Assembly (NCBI GenBank): GCA_902762565.1
Contig: CACWOS010000001.1
Span: forward strand, 1-64,000
DNA from: an uncultured Prevotellaceae bacterium
GTDB lineage: Bacteria; Bacteroidota; Bacteroidia; Bacteroidales; Bacteroidaceae
DNA: 64,000 nt
Reading direction: 5' to 3'
The notes below the pieces were generated by a model, which saw nothing but the letters and a program-made list of their open reading frames with translations, was not told the origin of the DNA and did not search any database. Each line of letters starts with the position of its first letter. Position 1 is the first letter of the stretch. Positions 18,059-26,840 of the stretch are shown here, piece by piece. The translations under genes and the position numbers were made by a program.

Positions 18059-19507
18059 TTAATTTTCTTCATTGACCATATCATTTGCGGTCTTCTTGAG
18101 CCAGCGACCAATCTTGGTCCACGTACTATTCTCCTTGCGGATACGTTCTGCCTCACGGGCTTCGGCCTCAGCCTTCTCACGTTCGGCACGTTCTTCTTCT
18201 TCCTTCTTGCGCTGAGCCTCCTCTTCGGCACGACGAATCTCGTCGGCAGTACGTACAACACCAGCAGGTGTCTCAGTGGCCTGACGGGCGCGACGCTGCT
18301 CATAGCTCTCCATGGGTTGAGGCTTCTGGGTTGCAAAGAGGTCGCCGTTGGGGTCAATCTCGTTACCTGCACAGTTGATATCGCCTTTGGCCAACAGACC
18401 AAGTACCGTGTTCATCATGCCATCGTGGACATTGATGTCATTGATGTTGCTGGTAATGCTCTGTGTAACGAACTTGGCAATACGAATCTTGTCAATATGG
18501 GTGTAGTTTTGGAAAGCTTTCTCGATATTCTTCATGTTCGAGCCGCCACCAGTCAGGATGATACCGCCTAAGAGCTTATCGCAGTATTCCTCGGGTACTT
18601 GACACCAGACGTTGGCAATGATTTCCTCAACACGACCTTCCACAATCTCGACAAACTTGCGAACTTCTACCTGACGATCTTGGTCGATAGAATATTTCAT
18701 ATTGTTGTCGATTTCGTTGTTCTCTGTATAAGCCGATGCGTATTTCTTCATCATCTTCTCGGCATCTTGCTCCTCCATCTGGAGTGAGGCAATGTCTTTG
18801 ATGATGTTGTTAAAGCCAAGAGGGATGACAGCCAAATGACGCAGGATATTCTTTGAGTAGACATTGACGGTCGTAGTGTCAGCGCCCATGTCTACCAGTG
18901 CACAGCCTGAACGACGCTCTGTCTCCGTCAGGACGCTGTCAGCCAGAGCCAGCGGAGCAAGATACATCTCGGCCACCTGAATACCGGCAGTCTCAAAGCA
19001 CTTGTTCAGATTCTTGTAGAACGTCTTACGTTGCAGGATGTTGAGGAAATTGCCCTCGATGCGGTTGCACTGCACACCGACGGGGTCGAGCTGCAATTGC
19101 GAGTCGACCTTGTATTCCTGTACGGCAGCATCAAGAATCTCCTGATCAGGGTACTTCATGTTGCGGTTGGCATCCATCAGTTCGATGACCATGTTTTGAG
19201 TCACTTGTGTATCATTGGGCAGGTCCTTAGTGATAACGTTGCGGATAGAGCGAATAGACTGTCCGCCAACTCCTACATAGACCTGCATGATGCTGGTCTT
19301 TAGCTGGTTTTCCAGCTTGTTAATGATGGTGGTGATGCACTGAGCAGTCTTGTCGATGTTGTAGACATACCCCTTACGGATGCATGCCGTTGCGTCCTCC
19401 TTGATACAAGCTAGCACCTGAATGCTGCCGTCAAGATTCTTACGTCCTGCAATACCGGTCATCTTGGATGAACCCAGTTCGATTGCTACAATAAAATCCT
19501 TTGCCAT
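18059..19507 (-). CDS. ftsA: Cell division protein FtsA
   Basis: A 482-aa actin-like ATPase that anchors FtsZ to the membrane. The N-terminus FIVAIELGSSKMTGIAG is the phosphate-1 region; GADTTTVNVY and GGIILTGGGSNMKNIE are the second phosphate and adenosine motifs. The C-terminus carries a long, highly charged helix (about 425-458, rich in Glu, Arg, Lys and Ala) and then an amphipathic helix, WTKIGRWLKKTANDM, which is the expected membrane-targeting segment. The charged helix is an extension compared with E. coli FtsA. The gene lies between ftsQ (42-bp gap, repeats) and ftsZ. Confidence 0.96.
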   Translation of the reverse strand: MAKDFIVAIELGSSKMTGIAGRKNLDGSIQVLACIKEDATACIRKGYVYNIDKTAQCITTIINKLENQLKTSIMQVYVGVGGQSIRSIRNVITKDLPNDTQVTQNMVIELMDANRNMKYPDQEILDAAVQEYKVDSQLQLDPVGVQCNRIEGNFLNILQRKTFYKNLNKCFETAGIQVAEMYLAPLALADSVLTETERRSGCALVDMGADTTTVNVYSKNILRHLAVIPLGFNNIIKDIASLQMEEQDAEKMMKKYASAYTENNEIDNNMKYSIDQDRQVEVRKFVEIVEGRVEEIIANVWCQVPEEYCDKLLGGIILTGGGSNMKNIEKAFQNYTHIDKIRIAKFVTQSITSNINDINVHDGMMNTVLGLLAKGDINCAGNEIDPNGDLFATQKPQPMESYEQRRARQATETPAGVVRTADEIRRAEEEAQRKKEEEERAEREKAEAEAREAERIRKENSTWTKIGRWLKKTANDMVNEEN

Positions 19508-19510
19508 ATA

Positions 19511-19557
19511 TTCTTAACTTCTCTAATTTCTCTAACTTTTTAATTTCTTCTAACTTC
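19511..19557. repeat. Short tandem repeat TTCTCTAAC across the ftsQ stop codon
   Basis: Five degenerate 8-10-bp units (TTCTTAAC, TTCTCTAA, TTTCTCTAAC, TTTTTAAT, TTCTTCTAAC) fill the ftsQ-ftsA gap and run into the last codons of ftsQ, whose stop is at 19550. Confidence 0.8.
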
Positions 19558-20296
19558 CTCTTCTCTTTTTACAGATGATTTGATTGCTAAACTCAATATT
19601 GATATATGAGTACTTGTTCCAGCCAGCTTTTGAGAGTCCATAGCGATAGAACTTCTCCAGTCGGACCAGTTTTTCGTTCAGATGGGTGGGTTGACCCAGA
19701 TAGACAATATGGTCGCCCACGCGAGGAATCATTTCAATGGAACCATCTGGCAGTACGTTGAGTTGCTCAATCTGGCTGCGCCAGAATGGATCGTCGAATA
19801 ATAACAAGCCGAACTGTTTGAGCGTGGTCTGTGCATATTTATGTTTGATGTCACCTGTAGCCACGACCAAATCGGTCGAGTTGTTTTTGCTAGGAATGAA
19901 AGCACCCTGATTGTCAATATAATAGCTCTCACCGTTATTGGCCATGATACGCATGACGGCAATACGCTGTTTGAGATTGATGTAGACCCTTCCCGTTTGT
20001 GTCTTGTAGCACTCTACTTCTTCAACCAATGGACTTTTCAGAAGTGTTTCTTCTATTTGTCGCGTACACACATCGCTCATGCGGTCGCCCAAGGGATAGA
20101 CCTTCGCATGCTGGAGTTGCCTCTTTACCTCATTGGTATTGAGGAAACCGTTGCCGGCACCATCAGTGATGTTGATCTTCACTTCACGGCATACGGCATC
20201 CTGCTCGTCAGGACGATTAAACGCCGTGATGGCTAATACCAAATAGACACCTAAAACGATGTCAGCAATCAGGATACCGATTTTCTTCCAGTTCAT
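19550..20296 (-). CDS. ftsQ: Cell division protein FtsQ (DivIB)
   Basis: A 248-aa bitopic membrane protein: short cytoplasmic N-terminus, one membrane segment (about residues 6-25, IGILIADIVLGVYLVLAITAF), a POTRA-like region with the conserved IEETLLKSPLVEEVECY, and a beta domain. It links the early and late parts of the divisome. Sequence conservation in this family is low, so position between murC and ftsA is an important part of the call. Confidence 0.88.
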   Translation of the reverse strand: MNWKKIGILIADIVLGVYLVLAITAFNRPDEQDAVCREVKINITDGAGNGFLNTNEVKRQLQHAKVYPLGDRMSDVCTRQIEETLLKSPLVEEVECYKTQTGRVYINLKQRIAVMRIMANNGESYYIDNQGAFIPSKNNSTDLVVATGDIKHKYAQTTLKQFGLLLFDDPFWRSQIEQLNVLPDGSIEMIPRVGDHIVYLGQPTHLNEKLVRLEKFYRYGLSKAGWNKYSYINIEFSNQIICKKRRGS

Positions 20297-20304
20297 GCTT
20301 TATC

Positions 20305-20330
20305 TTCTTTAACTTCTCTAACTTCTTTCC
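20305..20330. repeat. Short tandem repeat TTCTTTAAC across the murC stop codon
   Basis: Three 8-9-bp units (TTCTTTAAC, TTCTCTAAC, TTCTTTCC) straddle the murC stop at 20318-20320 and encode the end of MurC (KERS). Confidence 0.8.
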
Positions 20331-21694
20331 TTGAGAATCGATGCCATTTGCGGCACTTGATTATCGAGGTCGCCAGCCCCCAGCACGATGAGTACATCGA
20401 ACGAGCGACTCTTAATCAATTGTAATACATCATCTTTCTGAATCATCTGCTTTTCGATACCAGGACGCAGACGGTCGTAGATGAGCTTAGAGGTAACACC
20501 CTCAATGGGCAATTCGCGTGCAGGGTAAATCTCTGTGAGGATAACTTCATCGAGCAGACTCAGCGCATCAGCGAATTCTTGATAGAAGTCGCGAGTGCGA
20601 GTGTAGAGGTGTGGCTGGAAGATGGCCGTAATCTTGCGGTCCTTATACAGCTCACGGATGCTGCGTGCACTCTGCAGAATCTCCTTCGGATGGTGGGCAT
20701 AGTCAGAGAGAAATACCAGTTTAGGCGTCTTAATCTTAAAGTCAAAACGACGGTCGACACCACCATAGGTCTTCATGCCTATGCGCAGTTCGTTGGCATT
20801 ACAACCAGCCAACTGTGCCATAGCCATTGCGGCGATACCGTTCTCGATATTGATGGGAACGGGCTGGCCCAGTTCGATACCTGTCACCGTTTCGATAGGC
20901 GATACAAAGTCGAAGGTTATCTCACCATTCTCGATACGGATGTTCTCCGCATGGAAGTCACCTTCATTCAGGGCATAATCATAACGGCGTACACCCTCTG
21001 GCAGATTTTCCTTCATCTCCAAGTCACGATGGATGATGAGTGCGCCTTCTGGTTGAATGAGTTCTGTATAGTGGCGGAAGCTCTCAAGATAGGCCTCCTT
21101 GGTGCCGTAAATGTCCAAGTGGTCGGGATCGGTAGAAGTGATAACACTCATATATGGTGACAGCCAGTGGAACGAACGATCGAATTCGTCGGCTTCAATC
21201 ACGACAAAGTCTGAATTACTAAGGATATAGTTAGTTCCGTAGTTCTTTGAGATACCACCGAGGAAGGCATTGCAGTCGAGATGGCTCTGGTGCAAGATGT
21301 GGGCACACATGGTGCTGGTAGTGGTCTTGCCATGCGTACCTGCTACGCAGAGTCCCTTGTGCTGGCGGGTTAACGTGCCCAATACCTGAGCGCGCTTTTG
21401 TATCTCGAAACCGTTCTCACGGAAATAGCGTAACTCTTTATGATCCTCAGGAATAGCTGGCGTATAGACAACCAGACACGATTCCTTCTCCTTGCAGACG
21501 AAGGGAATCTCGTTGACATTCTCCTCATAATGGATAAGCATACCCTCTTTTTCCAACTGACGTGTTAGGGTGCTGGGCGTTTTGTCGTAACCAGCTACGA
21601 CAAGGCCTTTCTTGATAAAGAAGCGGGCAATGGCACTCATGCCGATGCCACCTGCTCCTACGAAATAGACGGATTTGATATCTTTCAGTTCCAT
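20318..21694 (-). CDS. murC: UDP-N-acetylmuramate--L-alanine ligase
   Basis: A 458-aa Mur ligase adding L-Ala to UDP-MurNAc, the first step of stem-peptide assembly. The N-terminal nucleotide-binding stretch is VGAGGIGMSA (12-21) and the ATP loop is GTHGKTTT (119-126). The central HRDLEMK and C-terminal FQPHLYTRTRDFYQEF are typical of MurC. It lies between murG and ftsQ, 21 bp from the latter. Confidence 0.96.
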   Translation of the reverse strand: MELKDIKSVYFVGAGGIGMSAIARFFIKKGLVVAGYDKTPSTLTRQLEKEGMLIHYEENVNEIPFVCKEKESCLVVYTPAIPEDHKELRYFRENGFEIQKRAQVLGTLTRQHKGLCVAGTHGKTTTSTMCAHILHQSHLDCNAFLGGISKNYGTNYILSNSDFVVIEADEFDRSFHWLSPYMSVITSTDPDHLDIYGTKEAYLESFRHYTELIQPEGALIIHRDLEMKENLPEGVRRYDYALNEGDFHAENIRIENGEITFDFVSPIETVTGIELGQPVPINIENGIAAMAMAQLAGCNANELRIGMKTYGGVDRRFDFKIKTPKLVFLSDYAHHPKEILQSARSIRELYKDRKITAIFQPHLYTRTRDFYQEFADALSLLDEVILTEIYPARELPIEGVTSKLIYDRLRPGIEKQMIQKDDVLQLIKSRSFDVLIVLGAGDLDNQVPQMASILKERS

Positions 21695-21697
21695 TGA

Positions 21698-21731
21698 TTA
21701 TTTATCATTTATCAATTATCATTTATCATTT
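21698..21731. repeat. Short tandem repeat ATTTATC across the murG stop codon
   Basis: Four to five units of 7-8 bp (TTATTTATC, ATTTATCA, ATTATC, ATTTATC, ATTTA) fill the murG-murC gap and cover the murG stop at 21719-21721 and its last codons. Confidence 0.85.
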
Positions 21732-22843
21732 AGCGAATGCGCCAATTTTATGACTTCCTTTGCGATGATTTCTGCAGAGTCGGGCAGGGCCATCTTGAGG
21801 ATATTGGTGCTCAGGCTCTGGAGCTTGGTATCGTCCTTGGCGGTGTCGATGGCCAGTGGCAACAGCAGCTTGGCAGCTTCGCTATCCTTGACGTAGAGTG
21901 CAGCCTGCTTATTGACCAATGCCAGGGCATTCTTGGTCTGATGGTCCTCAGCAACATTGGGGCTGGGTACAAGGATAACGGCCTTGCCCAATAGGCAGAA
22001 CTCAGAGATGCTGCCTGCTCCGGCACGACTGACTACTAGGTCGGCAGCTTTATAGGCTGTGGCCATGTCGCTTACAAAATCAGTAATTACTAGGTTGGAC
22101 AACTCATGCCCCTTCATACGCTCGCTGATTTCTGCACTATAGTATTTGCCAGTCTGCCATACAAACTGTATGCCGCTCTCCTTGATGTCCTCAAGATGAG
22201 CCAATACACTCTCGTTAAGGGTGCGGGCTCCTAAGCTACCGCCGACAATGAGAACGGTCTTCTTCTGTGGATCGAAACCGAATGAACGAACGGCATCGTC
22301 GTGACTGATATTACTGTCTAGCAATTGTTGGCGGACAGGATTGCCAGTCAGCATAATTTTCTGACCAGGGAAGAAACGCTCCATACCCTCATAGGCTACA
22401 CAAATCTTCTTAGCTTTGCTGGCCAGTGTCTTGTTGGCTAGGCCGGCATAGCTGTTCTGTTCCTGCAATAGGGTGGGGATGCCTAGACTATTGGCTGCAC
22501 CTAAGGCCGCACTACTGGCATAACCACCGACACCGACGGCTACCTGAGGTTTGAAATCGCGCAAAATCTTCTTGGCAAGCCACTTGCTTTTCAGATAGTC
22601 AATGGCTACACCGATATTGGCGGGTTTCCACAACGGACGGAAGAAACCGCGGATGGGTAATCCCTTGATATCATAACCAGCGGCGGGAACGCGCTGCATC
22701 TCCATGCGTCCCTTGGCTCCAATGAACAAAATCTTAGCGTCAGGGCGCAAGGCCTTGACGGCATTGGCTATCGAAACGGCAGGGAAGATGTGACCTCCAG
22801 TACCACCGCCACTGATAATGACTCTTAACTCCTTTTCTTCCAT
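21719..22843 (-). CDS. murG: UDP-GlcNAc:lipid I N-acetylglucosaminyltransferase
   Basis: A 374-aa GT28 enzyme making lipid II at the inner face of the membrane. The N-terminal GGGTGGH (12-18) and the C-terminal donor-binding residues VSRAGAGSISEF are clear. The stop codon and final residues (LNDK) fall inside a tandem repeat. Confidence 0.96.
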   Translation of the reverse strand: MEEKELRVIISGGGTGGHIFPAVSIANAVKALRPDAKILFIGAKGRMEMQRVPAAGYDIKGLPIRGFFRPLWKPANIGVAIDYLKSKWLAKKILRDFKPQVAVGVGGYASSAALGAANSLGIPTLLQEQNSYAGLANKTLASKAKKICVAYEGMERFFPGQKIMLTGNPVRQQLLDSNISHDDAVRSFGFDPQKKTVLIVGGSLGARTLNESVLAHLEDIKESGIQFVWQTGKYYSAEISERMKGHELSNLVITDFVSDMATAYKAADLVVSRAGAGSISEFCLLGKAVILVPSPNVAEDHQTKNALALVNKQAALYVKDSEAAKLLLPLAIDTAKDDTKLQSLSTNILKMALPDSAEIIAKEVIKLAHSLNDK

Positions 22844-22855
22844 ATGCGTATAATC

Positions 22856-24121
22856 TTAGCTTCTTCTAACTTCTTTATCTTCTCTTCCTTCTTCCTTTTT
22901 CATCTTTGCCGAACGGCTCACACTCAGAATGGCACCGATATAGGCACAGTTGATGATGGTCGACGTGCCACCCTTTGAAATGAGAGGCAACGGCTGTCCT
23001 GTAACTGGGGCCAGACCTACTGCCACCATCATGTTGAAGGTGGCCTGAATGACCAAGAGCAATCCTAGGCCCATGGCCAGGAAGGCAGGGAAATTATTCT
23101 CGCATCGGCTGGCAATTCGAGCACAGCGATATAATAGAATAATGTATAGAAATACGACAGCAACAGCTCCGATGATGCCCAACTCCTCAATGACGATAGC
23201 GAAGATGAAGTCGCTGAATGCTTGTGCCAAGAAGTCGCGTTCGGTACTCTTACCAGGTCCTTTGCCAGTGATACCGCTCGACACAATAGCGATGTTGGCA
23301 TGGGCTACCTGTGCATCCTTGTCGAGGTCGTACTCCTTAGGTGTGGGATCTTCTTTTCCGAAGTTCAGGATGCGAGCCTTCCACGTGTCAGCACGGTGAA
23401 GCATCTTTTCTATCTTGCTCTTTTTCTGGGGCTTCTCAACCTGTTCGGTCTTTGTCAGTTGTTGGCTTTCTTCTTCTCCTGTACGGTCGTGACCAACAAT
23501 CATAACCATTGAGACGGCAAAAATGCCCATGAAAGCAATGATGGCAAATAGTTTCCCTAACTGACGCATAGGTACTAGTCCGATGAACATCATCAGGAAA
23601 ACAACAGCAAAGAGCAATGCTGCTGTAGAGAGGTTCTCGACACCAATTGCCATACAGGCTGGAATCGTAAACCACAGAATGTACTTAAATGCCTTGCGGT
23701 CTGCACCATTCTCTCGCTGCATAGCTGCCAGAATCTGTGCAACGGTAAGCACGATTGTTCCTTTTGCTATCTCAGAAGGCTGGATGGTAAACGGACCTAA
23801 GCGAATCCAGCGTGAAGCATCGTTGGTGCTCTCGCCACCGCCTAACATCACCACAAGCAGCATCAATCCGCTAAGCAGTAACAGGAATGGTGTGAGCAAC
23901 TTGAAGTAACGACATGGGACGTTGAGCGTAGCGATGGCTGCTAACACGCCGAGGAAGATAGTGAACGTATGGTAGGCAATAGGGCCAACATAGTTCTGAC
24001 TCTTATATGTCAGTCCGCTGGAAGCCGAGAAGACTTCCACGATACTGATCATACAGAGGAAGAAGAACACCATCCAGATGACCTTGTCGCCCTTGAAGAG
24101 ATTGCCTATTTTCTTGTTCAT
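22856..24121 (-). CDS. ftsW: SEDS peptidoglycan polymerase FtsW
   Basis: A 421-aa polytopic protein with about ten membrane helices; with FtsI it polymerises septal peptidoglycan. SEDS hallmarks are GPFTIQPSEIAKG, FSDFIFAIVIEELG (with the probable catalytic Asp) and GLAPVTGQPLPLISKGGTS. A charged, non-membrane insert of about 60 residues (EEESQQLTK...PKEYDLDKD) lies before the conserved Asp. The tail KKEEGREDKEVRRS is encoded by a short tandem repeat. Confidence 0.95.
   Translation of the reverse strand: MNKKIGNLFKGDKVIWMVFFFLCMISIVEVFSASSGLTYKSQNYVGPIAYHTFTIFLGVLAAIATLNVPCRYFKLLTPFLLLLSGLMLLVVMLGGGESTNDASRWIRLGPFTIQPSEIAKGTIVLTVAQILAAMQRENGADRKAFKYILWFTIPACMAIGVENLSTAALLFAVVFLMMFIGLVPMRQLGKLFAIIAFMGIFAVSMVMIVGHDRTGEEESQQLTKTEQVEKPQKKSKIEKMLHRADTWKARILNFGKEDPTPKEYDLDKDAQVAHANIAIVSSGITGKGPGKSTERDFLAQAFSDFIFAIVIEELGIIGAVAVVFLYIILLYRCARIASRCENNFPAFLAMGLGLLLVIQATFNMMVAVGLAPVTGQPLPLISKGGTSTIINCAYIGAILSVSRSAKMKKEEGREDKEVRRS
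22861..22895. repeat. Short tandem repeat TTCTTCTAAC encoding the FtsW C-terminus
   Basis: Four units of 7-10 bp (TTCTTCTAAC, TTCTTTATC, TTCTCTTCC, TTCTTCC) lie just inside the ftsW 3' end and encode its hydrophilic KEEGREDKEVRR tail. Confidence 0.75.
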
Positions 24122-24124
24122 ATT

Positions 24125-24161
24125 GTTATTCTGGTTATTCTAGATATTCCTAGATGATCTA
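24125..24161. repeat. Short tandem repeat GTTATTCTA up to the murD stop codon
   Basis: Four units: GTTATTCTG (24125), GTTATTCTA (24134), GATATTCCTA (24143), GATGATCTA (24153). They fill the murD-ftsW gap and end with the murD stop codon at 24159-24161. Confidence 0.85.
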
Positions 24162-25490
24162 GAGATTTCTTGCTAATTCCTTGAACTGCTCACCTCGGTC
24201 TTCCATATTCTTGAAGAGGTCGAAGCTGGCACAACAGGGCGACAACAATACCGTCATGCCCGGCTCAGCCATCTCGTAGCAAGCTTGAATGCACTCTTTC
24301 ATGGAGTGGGTGTCGCGGACGGGAATGCCCAGTGCGTCGAAGTTGTCGTGCAACTTCTGGTTGTCGGCACCGAGGTAGACGAGTCCGGCACACTTCTCTT
24401 TTACCAGTGGTATGATGGGTGCATAGTCATTGCCTTTATCCTTACCGCCAATGATAAGAATCGTCTTGGTCTTCATACTCTCCAAAGCATACCAGCAGGC
24501 ATCAACGTTGGTAGCTTTCGAGTCGTTGACGTATTGTACGCCACGAACAGTACATACCTTTTCGAGACGGTGCTCGACGCCAGGGAAATCGCTCAATGAC
24601 TGACGGATGACATCCTTCTTGATGCCCGCCACGTCAGAGGCAATACCGGCAGCCAACGAATTGTAGATATTATGCTTGCCAGTCAGGCTCAGTGCCTCCT
24701 GTTCCATATTAAATGGCTCTGGTTTCTCAATTTTGTACTGTCCTTCCTCGATGTAACCGATACTACCAACCTCTTTCAGTTCTGAGAATGGATACTGGAT
24801 GGCCTTGATATCATACTTCTCCAGTTCCTTCTTCACGACAGGGTCATCATTCCAGTAGATGAAAGCATCCTGCGGTGTCTGGTTCTGGATGATACGCATC
24901 TTTGAGTCGACATAGTTTTGCATCTTGAAGTCGTAACGATCCAGGTGATCTGGCGTGATATTCAGCAAGATAGCGATGTTGGCACGGAAGTCATACATAT
25001 TGTCGAGTTGGAATGAACTGAGCTCGATGATGTAGTATTCGTGTGGGTCCTCTGCTACCTGCAGTGCCAGTGAGTTACCGATATTGCCTGCCAGACCAAC
25101 ATCGTAGCCAGCAGTCTTAAAGATGTGGTAGATAAGACTAGTGGTAGTGGTCTTACCGTTAGAACCTGTGATACAAATCATCTTCGAGTTGGTGTAGCGT
25201 CCGGCAAACTCAATCTCACTGATGATATGAATGCCCTTTTCCTTGATCTTGACAATCATGGGCGCGTTGTCTGGAATACCTGGACTCTTGATGACCTCAT
25301 CGGCATCCAGAATTTTCTCTTCTGTATGATGACCTTCTTCCCACTCAATCTGGTGGTCGTTCATCAGCTTCTTGTATTTGTCGTTGATTTTCGACATATC
25401 GCTGACAAACACCTCAAAGCCCTGCTTCTTGGCCAAGACGGCAGCTCCTGCACCGCTCTCGCCAGCTCCTAATATAGCAATCTTACTCAT
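24159..25490 (-). CDS. murD: UDP-N-acetylmuramoyl-L-alanine--D-glutamate ligase
   Basis: A 443-aa Mur ligase adding D-Glu to the stem peptide. The N-terminal ILGAGESGAGAA and the ATP loop GSNGKTTTT (109-117) are clear, as are LNITPDHLDRY and VNDSKATNVDA further on. It lies between mraY (31-bp gap) and ftsW. Confidence 0.96.
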   Translation of the reverse strand: MSKIAILGAGESGAGAAVLAKKQGFEVFVSDMSKINDKYKKLMNDHQIEWEEGHHTEEKILDADEVIKSPGIPDNAPMIVKIKEKGIHIISEIEFAGRYTNSKMICITGSNGKTTTTSLIYHIFKTAGYDVGLAGNIGNSLALQVAEDPHEYYIIELSSFQLDNMYDFRANIAILLNITPDHLDRYDFKMQNYVDSKMRIIQNQTPQDAFIYWNDDPVVKKELEKYDIKAIQYPFSELKEVGSIGYIEEGQYKIEKPEPFNMEQEALSLTGKHNIYNSLAAGIASDVAGIKKDVIRQSLSDFPGVEHRLEKVCTVRGVQYVNDSKATNVDACWYALESMKTKTILIIGGKDKGNDYAPIIPLVKEKCAGLVYLGADNQKLHDNFDALGIPVRDTHSMKECIQACYEMAEPGMTVLLSPCCASFDLFKNMEDRGEQFKELARNL

Positions 25491-25521
25491 ATTCTTCTAA
25501 ATACTTTTATCTTTTTTATAC

Positions 25522-26793
25522 TCATCTCACCTTGAGTGTGATGATAGTCAATGCAGCCAATATAATGGTTATAATCCAGAAACGGAACGTGATTTTCGAC
25601 TCATGGAACTGACGTTTGGGCCAGCCTTTCAAGATGTATGTGCTGGTAGCATCGAGCTGTGAGTCCAGACGACGGAAGTTGTCGTGAATAGGTGTGGCGC
25701 GGAACACTCGGACGCGCTTGCCCTTGCGTTTCTGTATCTTAAACCATTGGGTCTGTATGATGACGCTCAGACTCTCAATGAAGAAGATACCACACAAAAT
25801 GGGCAACATCAGTTCTTTGTGGATAATCAAGGCACAGACACCGATGATACCGCCAATGGCCAATGAACCTGTATCGCCCATAAACACTTGAGCGGGATAA
25901 GCATTATACCAGAGGAAACCAATCATGGCTCCAATGAAGGCAGACAGGAATACTACTAGTTCTTCAGAGTGTGGGATATACATGATATCGAAGTAGGCCG
26001 CATAGACAATATGCGACGAAACGTAGGCAAATAGTAGCAAGGCAATACCGATAATGGCCGCATTACCAGCACACATGCCATCCATGCCATCGTTTAGGTT
26101 GGCACCGTTTGACACTGCTGTCACGACGAGAATCGTCATAATGATGAACAAAGCCCAACCAGCAGCCACCTTGTATTTGCCGAGGAAACCAAGCACCTCT
26201 GAGTAGTTGAGGTTGTGGTTCTTAATGAACGGAATGGTGGTCTGTAGCGACTTGACGGCCTCTGACTTGTGTTTGATGACAATCTCCTGATTCTGTTGAG
26301 GCTCAGAAACGTTTTCACGTACCACAGCATCTGGACTTAACCATAGCGTCAAACCCACGATGAAACCTATTGACACTTGTCCGATAATCTTATAGATAGG
26401 CTTCAGACCATCCTTGTCCTTACGGAAAATCTTGATATAGTCGTCCATAAAACCAAGGAAGCCCAGCCATACGGTAGTGCCAATCATCAGCAGGAGGTAG
26501 ATATTGCGCATACGACCCAACAACAGAACGGGAACGAGTATTGCGACGATAATGATAATACCTCCCATCGTAGGAACACCTTTCTTCTCGACGCCAAATG
26601 GGTCGATGCTGGCATCACGAGCGGTTTCCGAAATGTTACGGCGCTTCATCCACTTGATAAAGTACTCGCCAAACCATGCAGAAACAAGTAGCGATATAAT
26701 GAGTGCCAGCAGCGAGCGGAACGAGATATACGACCAGACATGTGCTCCGGGAATACCAAACTGTTCTAAGAATCTGAAGATGTAGTATAGCAT
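25522..26793 (-). CDS. mraY: Phospho-MurNAc-pentapeptide translocase
   Basis: A 423-aa membrane enzyme that makes lipid I from UDP-MurNAc-pentapeptide and undecaprenyl phosphate. It has about ten membrane helices, the Asp pair in GFMDDYIKI, the nucleotide-binding NGANLNDGMDGM and the C-terminal TPIHDNFR. It is about 60 residues longer than E. coli MraY because of an insert (about 165-220, ENVSEPQQNQEIVIKHKSEA), a type of insert I associate with Bacteroidetes homologues. It sits directly between murE and murD; no murF is present. Confidence 0.96.
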   Translation of the reverse strand: MLYYIFRFLEQFGIPGAHVWSYISFRSLLALIISLLVSAWFGEYFIKWMKRRNISETARDASIDPFGVEKKGVPTMGGIIIIVAILVPVLLLGRMRNIYLLLMIGTTVWLGFLGFMDDYIKIFRKDKDGLKPIYKIIGQVSIGFIVGLTLWLSPDAVVRENVSEPQQNQEIVIKHKSEAVKSLQTTIPFIKNHNLNYSEVLGFLGKYKVAAGWALFIIMTILVVTAVSNGANLNDGMDGMCAGNAAIIGIALLLFAYVSSHIVYAAYFDIMYIPHSEELVVFLSAFIGAMIGFLWYNAYPAQVFMGDTGSLAIGGIIGVCALIIHKELMLPILCGIFFIESLSVIIQTQWFKIQKRKGKRVRVFRATPIHDNFRRLDSQLDATSTYILKGWPKRQFHESKITFRFWIITIILAALTIITLKVR

Positions 26794-26808
26794 ATCTTTT
26801 TCTTTTTT

Positions 26809-26840
26809 CGTTATGACGTTATAACGTTATGTCGTTATTC
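26809..26840. repeat. Four exact-phase 8-bp repeats CGTTATnn across the murE stop codon
   Basis: CGTTATGA (26809), CGTTATAA (26817), CGTTATGT (26825) and CGTTATTC (26833) are in perfect 8-bp register and cover the murE stop at 26835-26837. This is the cleanest of the stop-codon repeats. Confidence 0.92.
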
